Origin: JBBTCJ01 sp038043285
GTDB lineage: Bacteria > Planctomycetota > Phycisphaerae > UBA1845
NCBI GenBank assembly: GCA_038043285.1
Contig: JBBTCJ010000088.1
Location: 1 to 5,044 of the forward strand
DNA length: 5,044 nucleotides
Direction: 5' to 3'
The notes beneath the pieces are model-generated. The model ran no database searches. It was not told the DNA's origin and saw only the letters and a program-made list of their open reading frames with translations. Position 1 is the stretch's first letter. Each line of letters starts with the position of its first letter. Both the position numbers and the translations under genes were made by a program. This document shows positions 1-5,044 of this stretch, one piece after another.

Positions 1-14
1 CGAACGGTTCCAAC

Positions 15-251
15 GTGTGCACCATCGGACCGGAGCCGCGGCCGGCTGTTTCCGCGGAGCTGCTGAACGTTCGGGCCGTAGCAGCGCTGCTCGGTGATTG
101 TTCAACGAGGCACGTTTATCGCCTGGCCGACGCCGGCCAAATGCCACGCTCCATCAAACTGGGTAGCCTAGTTCGATGGCGGCGCGCCGAGCTTGAGGCT
201 TGGATTCGCGCAGGGTGCCCAAGCGAGCAACCCGGAGGGCGCCGGCCATGA
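15..251 (+). CDS. AlpA/MerR-type helix-turn-helix DNA-binding protein (putative excisionase or regulator)
   Basis: A 78-residue protein read from GTG at position 15. The core, about residues 17-66, fits the compact winged-HTH of the AlpA/excisionase family. It has a recognition segment around residues 19-38 (AVAALLG, then TRHVYRLADAG), a short wing with MPRSIKLG at 43-50, and the RWRRAELEAWI helix at 54-64. Such proteins bind DNA and act as recombination directionality factors or as regulators of integrated elements. Its stop overlaps the primase start in an ATGA (248-251), so the two are translationally coupled, and an integrase lies at the far end of the cluster, which favours an excisionase-like role. 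The start is uncertain: no Shine-Dalgarno is visible before position 15 and the frame is open to the window edge, so the gene may begin upstream. Family assignment is fairly sure; excisionase rather than regulator is inference. Confidence 0.8.
   Translation: MCTIGPEPRPAVSAELLNVRAVAALLGDCSTRHVYRLADAGQMPRSIKLGSLVRWRRAELEAWIRAGCPSEQPGGRRP
234..239 (+). promoter_or_regulatory. Shine-Dalgarno GGAGGG for the primase gene
   Basis: GGAGGG lies 8 nt before the ATG at 248. It decides the start of the primase gene, because the longer in-frame reading from position 200 would place this motif inside the coding region and overlap the HTH gene by about 50 bp. Confidence 0.7.
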
Positions 252-1345
252 CGGGCGACCGAGTCGCCACCTCCCTGCTGCTCGCCCTGTTGGACGGCGC
301 GACATTCGCCAACGCGATGCGTCGAAGCGGGAAGCCCTGTCGGGTGCGTCTTCCCGACGATCCGGACGCTCGTTCCGCGCTGGTCGCTGCCCACTTGTGC
401 GGGGCGCCAGCGACGTTGACCTTCCATGCAGACGGCCACGAGCCGTGGCGAGAGCGGGTAGATACTGTCGTTTTGGCCGCACTCAGTCCCGGCGGCGACG
501 AGCGGTGTCGGTGGGTAGGAATCGACGTAGATGCGACGGACCATGGGGAACGCGGTTTGGTCGATCCTGTGCACGCCATGCGTACCATCGCCGAATGCGC
601 CGCCGAAGCCGGATTGACGGCCGGCTTGCTCGTCGCGCGTTCGCGCCGCGGGCGAGGCCGGCACGTGTTCTTGATACCGCCTGAGCCCGTATCGCTGGCC
701 GATGCGGTCATCGGCGTTGCCGCACTTGCGGCGGCGGCCTTCAAGGTCGCGGCGTCGGACGTGACCGAGTACGACGCACGGCATGCGTTCCGTCGCGCGA
801 ATGGTGCGATCGCTCGCCCGGGCGAGGCCGGAGCTGTCGAACTACTGCCGCGCTCCACCGTGAAACCACCCCATGGCTGGGCGCTGGTTCTGCCCGGAGC
901 GGGTGCATTCTCGGCGCGTGGCGGCGGCGTCATCGTGGATCCTTTCGAAGATCAGCCGATCCACCACGAGTGCGTCCCGCGCTGCGACTGCAAATCCTGG
1001 TCGCGGTTCGTCGACGAAGCCAGGGCGACACTATCGAAACGGAATGCCACGGCTGCTCCTCAGCTAGGGAAACGACTCGCCATCTGCACGGACCAGCCGC
1101 GCCCTGCCATTGATCGCATCGATGCCCGCACGAGGGCGTTCCTCGACGGATGCATACCACAGGGAGCGCGCAACATGTCGGCGTTCGCCGCGAGTGCGAA
1201 TCTGCTCGGCTGCGGGATCGACCCGCGCGAGGCCGAGCGCCTGATCATGGCCGGTGCTGCGGCGTGCGGTCTGCCGCAGCGTGAAGCGCTGGACGCATTC
1301 TCGTCCGCGGTCAGCGTACTAACTCGAAAGCGGGGGCATGGATGA
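248..1345 (+). CDS. Archaeo-eukaryotic-type primase with PriCT-like C-terminal domain (TOTE-type AEP-like)
   Basis: A 365-residue protein, predicted to make primers for replication of the element. AEP-like motifs occur in the expected order. VGIDVDATD has the metal-binding pair D93/D95. SRRGRGRHVFLI (132-143) matches the S-x-x-G-x-H signature with H139. AVELLPRS (196-203) matches the E-[LIF]-P-[KR] motif of TOTE-type AEPs, with E198 as the third acidic residue. The C-terminal part from about residue 300 (G306, R308, N309, then a GCGIDPREAERLI segment and an SSAV ending) resembles the PriCT domain common behind AEPs. Between them sits a small cysteine cluster, C242, C246 and C248, which could bind metal with help from H239/H240. 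No helicase or nuclease is fused to it. The start is set by GGAGGG and the ATGA overlap with the HTH gene, and the stop overlaps the next start. AEP identity rests on motifs only; a divergent member is likely. Confidence 0.72.
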   Translation: MTGDRVATSLLLALLDGATFANAMRRSGKPCRVRLPDDPDARSALVAAHLCGAPATLTFHADGHEPWRERVDTVVLAALSPGGDERCRWVGIDVDATDHGERGLVDPVHAMRTIAECAAEAGLTAGLLVARSRRGRGRHVFLIPPEPVSLADAVIGVAALAAAAFKVAASDVTEYDARHAFRRANGAIARPGEAGAVELLPRSTVKPPHGWALVLPGAGAFSARGGGVIVDPFEDQPIHHECVPRCDCKSWSRFVDEARATLSKRNATAAPQLGKRLAICTDQPRPAIDRIDARTRAFLDGCIPQGARNMSAFAASANLLGCGIDPREAERLIMAGAAACGLPQREALDAFSSAVSVLTRKRGHG

Positions 1346-2862
1346 ATGAGCTACTTCGGGCTGCGGATGTCGCGCGAGAATTGAGCGACGCGTCCGCTCC
1401 TGCACCGTGGTCGGCAGGCAAGCAGCCTGAACCGCTGACGGAACGATTCCTACCATTCCCCATCAAGGCCCTGCCGGCTCCGATTGATCGATTCGTCCGA
1501 GCTGTCGCCGAAGCGACGGGTACCGATCCATCGTGGGCCGCGCTGGCGGCGCTGGCGGTAATTGCCGGCTGTGTCGGAAACCGTGCGGCGTTGATCCTGA
1601 AACACGGATGGGTTGAGCCGTCCGTTTTGTGGGCTGCGCTGGTCGGTAAGTCCGGCTCAACCAAGTCTGTGGTCCTGCGCCTTGTCACAAGCCCCCTGGT
1701 CGAATTGTTCAAAAGGGAGCGGGACACATTTGCGGAGAAGGTGCGTGAGTACACCGCCGAGTCGGAGCGCTACAGCGTGGCCATGTCGAAATGGAAGTCC
1801 GCGCAGAGAACCGGACCGCCGACCGATCCCCCGGTTCAACCCCAGGAGCCGAGACAGAAGCGCATACTCGTATCCGACGTCACCATCGAGAAATTGGCCG
1901 CCCTGCTGGGCGAAAACCCGTTGGGATTGCTGGTGGTGCGCGACGAACTGGCCGGGCTGGTCAACTCGTTCAACCGATATGCGGGCGGCAAAGGAAGTGA
2001 CCTGCAGTCGTGGTTGTCCATGAACGACAGCGGGCCGTTGCTGGTTGACCGCAAGAGCGACGGCTCGACGTTCGTGGAGAGAGCGAGTGTCTCACTTCTT
2101 GGCACCATACAACCGTTTACACTGAAGCACGTCTTCGGATCGGTGGAGCGCGAAGCCGGACTCTTGGCCCGCGTGCTGCTCGCGTACCCCCCGGACCGAC
2201 CCGCGGTGTGGACGGAATCCCAACTACCCGACGACATGGTCGCCGACTGGCGCGAATTATTGGCCGCGCTACAAGCACTCGTGCCCGCCTTGGACGACGC
2301 GGGCCGGCCAGGACCACGGCTCATCGTCATGGCCAGCGACGCCAAGGCGATGTTCATTTCGTGGCACGACCGGCACGCGAGCGAAGTGGCGGACCTGTCC
2401 GACGATCATCTGCGGGCTCACTGGTCCAAACTGAAAGGTGTGTGTCCACGAATCGCGCTGTTGTTTTCGTGTACGGAGGCCGCGAGCGGCAACAACGTGT
2501 CTGCGATTTCGTCAGATTCGATCCGCCGGGCGATCGAGGTGACGGAGTGGCTGAAGGCCGAGTCTGCCCGCATCTACGCCGGGCTGGGCGAATCGGACGG
2601 GGACCAGGACCGTCGGCGGCTGGTGGAGTGGATCGAAGGGCGTGGCGGGACCGTGACCGTCCGGGATCTCACGCACGGCGTGTGGGCGTTCCGGGAGGAT
2701 GTCCTGGCGGCGCACAGGGCCCTCGACGGGCTTGTGAGATTGGGAGTTGGCCGGTGGGTCTACCCTCGTCCGGGTACCAAGGGCGGCCAACCCGCGGAAC
2801 GGTTTGAATTGACGCGTCGCGTGACATCACCATCACCAAAACCCGGCCTGGCGATGCCATGA
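1342..2862 (+). CDS. DUF3987 family P-loop ATPase (putative replicative helicase-like protein)
   Basis: A 506-residue protein of the DUF3987 family, which is common in mobile elements next to primases and is predicted to be an ATPase/helicase; its biochemical role is not settled. The P-loop is GKSGSTKS at residues 102-109 with K108. Walker B is LLVVRDE at 196-202 with D201/E202, followed by the family-typical ELAGLVNSFNRY, GSDLQSWL, LLVDRKS (233-239) and LLGTIQP (252-258) segments. R277 in GLLARVLLAYPP is a candidate arginine finger. A charged, proline-rich stretch (about 120-172) separates the P-loop from Walker B. Residues 425-492 look like a winged helix. The ATG is joined to the primase stop by ATGA and has a GGGGG run 5 nt upstream. 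The last codons (TSPSPKP) lie in one arm of a 22-bp inverted repeat. Family call is strong; helicase function is inferred from neighbours. Confidence 0.88.
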   Translation: MNELLRAADVARELSDASAPAPWSAGKQPEPLTERFLPFPIKALPAPIDRFVRAVAEATGTDPSWAALAALAVIAGCVGNRAALILKHGWVEPSVLWAALVGKSGSTKSVVLRLVTSPLVELFKRERDTFAEKVREYTAESERYSVAMSKWKSAQRTGPPTDPPVQPQEPRQKRILVSDVTIEKLAALLGENPLGLLVVRDELAGLVNSFNRYAGGKGSDLQSWLSMNDSGPLLVDRKSDGSTFVERASVSLLGTIQPFTLKHVFGSVEREAGLLARVLLAYPPDRPAVWTESQLPDDMVADWRELLAALQALVPALDDAGRPGPRLIVMASDAKAMFISWHDRHASEVADLSDDHLRAHWSKLKGVCPRIALLFSCTEAASGNNVSAISSDSIRRAIEVTEWLKAESARIYAGLGESDGDQDRRRLVEWIEGRGGTVTVRDLTHGVWAFREDVLAAHRALDGLVRLGVGRWVYPRPGTKGGQPAERFELTRRVTSPSPKPGLAMP

Positions 2863-2888
2863 GCGGGGGTTTCGGTGATGGTGATGTC
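2823..2888. repeat. 22-bp imperfect inverted repeat over the DUF3987 stop codon
   Basis: The left arm (2823-2844) and right arm (2867-2888) are reverse complements at 21 of 22 positions, separated by a 22-nt loop. Each arm contains a doubled 6-mer (CATCAC on the left, GGTGAT on the right). The left arm encodes the last residues of the DUF3987 protein, and the stop codon lies in the loop. No T-run follows on either side, so it does not look like a simple intrinsic terminator. An RNA hairpin that ends or stabilises the operon mRNA, or a cruciform or origin element, are the alternatives. Confidence 0.85.
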
Positions 2889-2951
2889 GGTAGTGTGGGG
2901 CTGGCGGTGAGAGCGTTAGCCGTTCCGACCCCAACCCTAAAGGACATCTAA
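2859..2951 (+). CDS. Possible 30-residue ORF coupled to DUF3987 by ATGA overlap
   Basis: ATG at 2859 overlaps the DUF3987 stop in the same ATGA arrangement used at the two upstream junctions, and the frame runs to TAA at 2949-2951. The predicted peptide starts MSGGFGDGDVGSVG and ends TPTLKDI, with no recognisable domain, signal peptide or membrane segment. Its first third is read from the right arm of the inverted repeat, so its Gly/Asp repeat character may simply reflect that repeat. There is no Shine-Dalgarno; expression would depend on reinitiation. It may well be a chance ORF, and the coupling pattern is the only positive sign. Confidence 0.22.
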   Translation: MSGGFGDGDVGSVGLAVRALAVPTPTLKDI

Positions 2952-3127
2952 GGTGTGGAAGGCAACAGCGGGAGCAGCCGCGAAACCTACAAGCTGGGGC
3001 GACCGCAGTGTGCAGCGGCCGGGCCCCAAAAAAAGCCAAAAACCGGCGAGAAAATGCCTTGAGCTTCTGGGCGGGTTGAGGCTGAGTGTGGGTGACCCGG
3101 GATGGTCCCGGGGTCGGATGTAAACCG
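2863..3127. other. Intergenic region between DUF3987 and integrase; candidate control or origin region
   Basis: This is the only gap of note inside the gene cluster. In order it holds the right arm of the 22-bp inverted repeat, a weak nested pairing between TGGGG (2896-2900) and CCCCA (2929-2933), a run of A-tracts at 3028-3054 that stands out in GC-rich surroundings, and a GC-rich hairpin at 3094-3115. A GTG-initiated frame of 56 codons (2953-3123) is open but has no supporting motif. I see no convincing -35/-10 promoter pair. The region could hold the integrase promoter, a replication origin or excision factor sites; none is demonstrated. Confidence 0.4.
3094..3115 (+). promoter_or_regulatory. 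GC-rich hairpin just upstream of the integrase start
   Basis: CCCGGGA (3096-3102) and TCCCGGG (3106-3112) form a perfect 7-bp stem around a TGG loop. The flanking GAC/GTC adds three more pairs across one bulged G. It ends 12 nt before the ATG at 3128, where it could act in the mRNA leader on ribosome access or serve as an operator. There is no U-run after it, so a terminator is unlikely. Confidence 0.5.
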
Positions 3128-4687
3128 ATGGGAATGATCTTCCGCAAGCAATACACGATGCCCATCCCGCCCGGCGCCGAGATCAATGAGCGGGATGGCC
3201 AGCGCCTGGCCCGCTGGCGGCTGCGGAACGGACAACTTCGGTCCGCCGAGGTCGTGGACTGCCCGGACGGCAAGCTCCGCGTCCGGGGGCAGTCTCGGCT
3301 CTACATGGCCCGCTATCGGGATGGACGGGGGGCGGTCATTGAGGTCGCCACGGGCTGCAAGGACGAGGTCGCGGCGCGGGCCGTGCTGACCCAGCTCGAA
3401 CGCCGAGCCGAACTCGTCCGGGCCGGCGTGATGACCCCCGCCGAGAGTGACGCGGCCGATCATGCCGCAGCGCCGCTTTCACGGCACTTGGACAGGTACG
3501 AGCAGCATCTCCGCGCCAAGGGCGGCGATCCACGCCGCATCTCCATGCTTCGCCGTCGAATCGAGCGGCTGGCTCGCGAATGCCACTTCTCTCGGTTGAA
3601 CAAGATGTCAGCCGGTTCCATCGAGCGGTGGCTGGTCGAACAAGCCGATGCGGGCATGGCCGCAGCGACCCGCAATTCGTACAGGGAGGCGATTGTCTGT
3701 TTCGGCAACTGGTGCCGCCGCACGCATCGATTGACGCAGAACCCGTTCGATGGCCTGCCGCGGGCCGATCAGACTGCCGATCGCCGTCATCAGCGCCGGG
3801 CGCTGACGGCGGCCGAGTTGATGCGCTTACTCAAAGTCGCCCGTCTCCGCCCCCTGGCGGAATTCGGGCGGGAGATTTCGTCGAAGAAGCTCGATGCCCA
3901 TACAACGCCGTGCGCAGTTCAACAAGCCGACGGCGGCGAAAACACCCCGACAAAGGCCGATCCCAAGCGACCGCCTCGTAGCCGGGCCACTTGGAAGCGA
4001 GAACCTTTGACCATCGAGAACCTCGACGCAGCCGTGGAGCGGGCGCGAGAGGTGTTGAAGGACAATCCTGATCTGATCGCCCGGCTTGAACGAATCGGGC
4101 ACGAACGTGCGCTGACGTACAAGACGCTCGTCCTGACCGGCCTACGGAAGGGCGAGTTGGCGTCGCTCACCGTCGGACAAGTCGAGTTCGACGGTCCCGT
4201 GGCGTATGCCATCCTGAATGCCGCCGACGAGAAGAACCGCCAAGGATCAAGCATCCCTCTGAGAGCGGACCTCGTGGCCGAACTGTCAACGTGGCTTGCG
4301 GAGCGACTCCGAGAACTGCGGGAGACAGCCGGCATGAGCGGGCAACCGATCCCGGCTCGCCTGCCGGCATCCACCCCCTTGTTCCAGATCGCGTCAGGGC
4401 TGGCGCGCATCCTCGACCGCGACTTGGCCGCCGCGGGCATTCCCAAGCGTGACGAACGAAACCGTGTCTTTGATGTTCACGCGTTACGAGTAACCTTCGG
4501 TACTCACCTGTGCGCCGCGGGCGTTCCGCTTCGGACGGCCCAGGCCGCCATGCGACACTCCAAGCCTGAACTGACGGCCAACATCTACACCGATCCCAAG
4601 CTGCTCGACGTAGCGGGAGCCATTAACGCGTTACCCGCTCTCATGATCCCGACCGAGGCCTCCGCGACCGGTGCCGCCGCCGTCTGA
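3128..4687 (+). CDS. Tyrosine recombinase / site-specific integrase
   Basis: A 519-residue phage-type integrase that cuts and joins DNA at att sites through a 3'-phosphotyrosine intermediate. The complete catalytic set is visible: R340 in TGLRKGEL, K369 in ADEKNRQG, H451 and R454 in HALR, H477 in MRHS and nucleophile Y487 in NIYTDP. Residues about 115-210 form the SAM-like core-binding domain (RNSYREAIVCFGNWC). The N-terminal 1-95, with IFRKQYTMPIPPGAE and YMARYRDGRGAVIEVATG, would be the arm-binding region. About 55 residues (240-295, charged, low-complexity) are inserted between the start of the catalytic domain and box I. The start is chosen at ATG 3128 from the protein's N-terminal pattern; ATG 3134 is equally plausible, and a GTG at 3086 would put the upstream hairpin inside the gene. 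Its 3' end faces the tRNA-Gly, as expected for a tRNA-targeting element. Confidence 0.93.
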   Translation: MGMIFRKQYTMPIPPGAEINERDGQRLARWRLRNGQLRSAEVVDCPDGKLRVRGQSRLYMARYRDGRGAVIEVATGCKDEVAARAVLTQLERRAELVRAGVMTPAESDAADHAAAPLSRHLDRYEQHLRAKGGDPRRISMLRRRIERLARECHFSRLNKMSAGSIERWLVEQADAGMAAATRNSYREAIVCFGNWCRRTHRLTQNPFDGLPRADQTADRRHQRRALTAAELMRLLKVARLRPLAEFGREISSKKLDAHTTPCAVQQADGGENTPTKADPKRPPRSRATWKREPLTIENLDAAVERAREVLKDNPDLIARLERIGHERALTYKTLVLTGLRKGELASLTVGQVEFDGPVAYAILNAADEKNRQGSSIPLRADLVAELSTWLAERLRELRETAGMSGQPIPARLPASTPLFQIASGLARILDRDLAAAGIPKRDERNRVFDVHALRVTFGTHLCAAGVPLRTAQAAMRHSKPELTANIYTDPKLLDVAGAINALPALMIPTEASATGAAAV

Positions 4688-4746
4688 CGAAAACTCCGAA
4701 CCCTCCGCCGGGCGACATCCCGAGCCACGCTCCCAAACACCGAGAA

Positions 4747-4769
4747 CCACGGGTGACATGGTCACGTGG
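4747..4769. repeat. Bulged inverted repeat after the integrase gene
   Basis: CCACG (4747-4751) pairs with CGTGG (4765-4769) and TGAC (4754-4757) with GTCA (4761-4764), around an ATG loop and a 2-nt GG bulge, giving nine pairs. It starts 60 nt after the integrase stop. No T-run follows, so it is at best a weak or Rho-type end signal, or a protein-binding palindrome. Confidence 0.4.
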
Positions 4770-4959
4770 AGCGGTCTGTTTGAGGCCAAGGTGTAGCCCG
4801 TCGCCGCCCGGCCTTCCGTTTACCTTGAACTAAACCTTGCACGTACGCGCGTCCACGGGCGTCGTTGCTGGTCCCTTGCTGCCAAAACGAAGGGTGTTTC
4901 AGGCTTGTGGGCATCACGCTGCGGGATCGTCGTAACTCGCGCTCCCGTCAAGAGTAAGA

Positions 4960-4986
4960 CGCCGTTGTCACTCGTGGACAACGGCG
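4960..4986 (-). terminator. Perfect 10-bp inverted repeat downstream of tRNA-Gly, possible terminator
   Basis: CGCCGTTGTC (4960-4969) and GACAACGGCG (4977-4986) are exact reverse complements around a 7-nt loop. Read on the minus strand it begins 9 nt past the tRNA 3' end and is followed by TCTTACTCTTGAC, a broken T-rich tail, which suits a weak intrinsic terminator for the tRNA transcript. The repeat is certain; the terminator role is inference, and a recombinase-binding site is the main alternative. Confidence 0.5.
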
Positions 4987-4995
4987 GTCCAGAAG

Positions 4996-5044
4996 AGCGG
5001 GTGATCGGGCTCGAACCGACGACATTCACGTTGGCAACGTGACG
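4996..5044 (-). tRNA. tRNA-Gly (anticodon GCC), 3' portion, cut by the window edge
   Basis: Read on the minus strand, the last 49 nt fold as the 3' part of a tRNA. The anticodon stem TCACG/CGTGA encloses the loop TTGCCAA, giving anticodon GCC (5033-5035). A 5-nt variable loop follows, then a T arm GTCGG/CCGAT with loop TTCGAGC (one G-U pair), then the acceptor strand CACCCGC and discriminator T. CCA is not encoded. The 5' half lies beyond the window, so I cannot tell an intact gene from a 3' fragment duplicated by integration. tRNA 3' ends are classic integrase targets, and this one abuts the integrase side of the element. Confidence 0.88.

Larger units (their letters stand above)
4688..4995. 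other. Non-coding region between integrase and tRNA-Gly, candidate attachment-site flank
   Basis: No convincing gene is present on either strand. It holds a bulged palindrome at 4747-4769, a small spaced inverted repeat at 4818-4835 (GTTTA/TAAAC around 8 nt), three scattered CCTTG words (4823, 4836, 4874), and a perfect 10-bp inverted repeat at 4960-4986. This is where integrase arm-type sites would be expected in an element inserted at the tRNA, but no site can be assigned from sequence alone. Confidence 0.4.

Noticed and set aside
200..247. Upstream extension of the primase start to position 200
   Set aside because: It would overlap the HTH gene by 52 bp and bury the GGAGGG motif. ATG 248 has correct spacing and an ATGA overlap.
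154..933. Long minus-strand open frame (259 codons) opposite the primase gene
   Set aside because: It lies antisense to a gene with clear motifs, a Shine-Dalgarno and coupled neighbours. Its product is low-complexity Ala/Ser/Arg typical of GC-rich antisense reading.
1836..2357. Minus-strand open frame (173 codons) within the DUF3987 gene
   Set aside because: It is antisense to the Walker B and adjoining conserved segments of DUF3987, with no domain or ribosome site of its own.
3021..3042. Possible intrinsic terminator using the A/T-runs near 3028-3042
   Set aside because: On the + strand the run is A, not T. On the minus strand only a 3-bp stem precedes the T-run, which is too weak, and no minus-strand gene needs ending there.
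3086..3127. GTG start at 3086 for the integrase
   Set aside because: The added 14 residues are encoded by the hairpin region and do not look like an integrase N-terminus. The pattern beginning at IFRKQYTMP favours 3128 or 3134.
4820..5029. Minus-strand open frame (69 codons) at the right end
   Set aside because: Its first residues (NVVGSSPITRSS) are a translation of the tRNA T arm and acceptor, a common false ORF over tRNA genes.
1..5044. CRISPR array, transposon ends or defence cassette
   Set aside because: No regularly spaced repeats, no transposase, and no nuclease, toxin or other defence-type gene are visible in any frame of the window.

Overview
The window is GC-rich, tightly packed DNA carrying what looks like the replication and integration module of an integrated mobile element. 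Four genes, all on the + strand, lie in the order small MerR/AlpA-type helix-turn-helix protein, archaeo-eukaryotic-type primase, DUF3987 P-loop ATPase and tyrosine integrase. The 3' half of a minus-strand tRNA-Gly(GCC) gene closes the right edge. This gene order and the style of the proteins (wording around the DUF3987 Walker B segment, integrase N-terminus, 'GCP' ending of the HTH protein) resemble loci I associate with Planctomycetota. That taxonomic call is from memory and unverified.

Layout. Positions 1-251 hold the HTH protein, whose true start may lie left of the window. Its stop overlaps the primase start (248-1345) in an ATGA, and the primase stop overlaps the DUF3987 start (1342-2862) in a second ATGA, so these three are almost certainly one translationally coupled operon. 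A third ATGA at the DUF3987 stop opens a possible 30-residue ORF (2859-2951). The 265 bp between DUF3987 and the integrase is the only sizeable gap inside the gene cluster. It holds a 22-bp imperfect inverted repeat straddling the DUF3987 stop, three A-tracts at roughly helical spacing, a possible 56-codon ORF, and a compact GC-rich hairpin just before the integrase start. The integrase (about 3128-4687) has the complete R-K-H-R-H-Y catalytic set. About 300 bp of non-coding DNA follows, with small inverted repeats, and then the tRNA 3' half.

How it may work together (inference). The HTH protein would act as excision or directionality factor or regulator. The primase and the DUF3987 ATPase would form an element-specific priming/helicase pair, with the intergenic repeat region a candidate origin or switch. 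The integrase would recombine the element at the tRNA-Gly 3' end. No cargo, capsid or defence gene is visible in this window. The other att end, if it exists, lies left of position 1.
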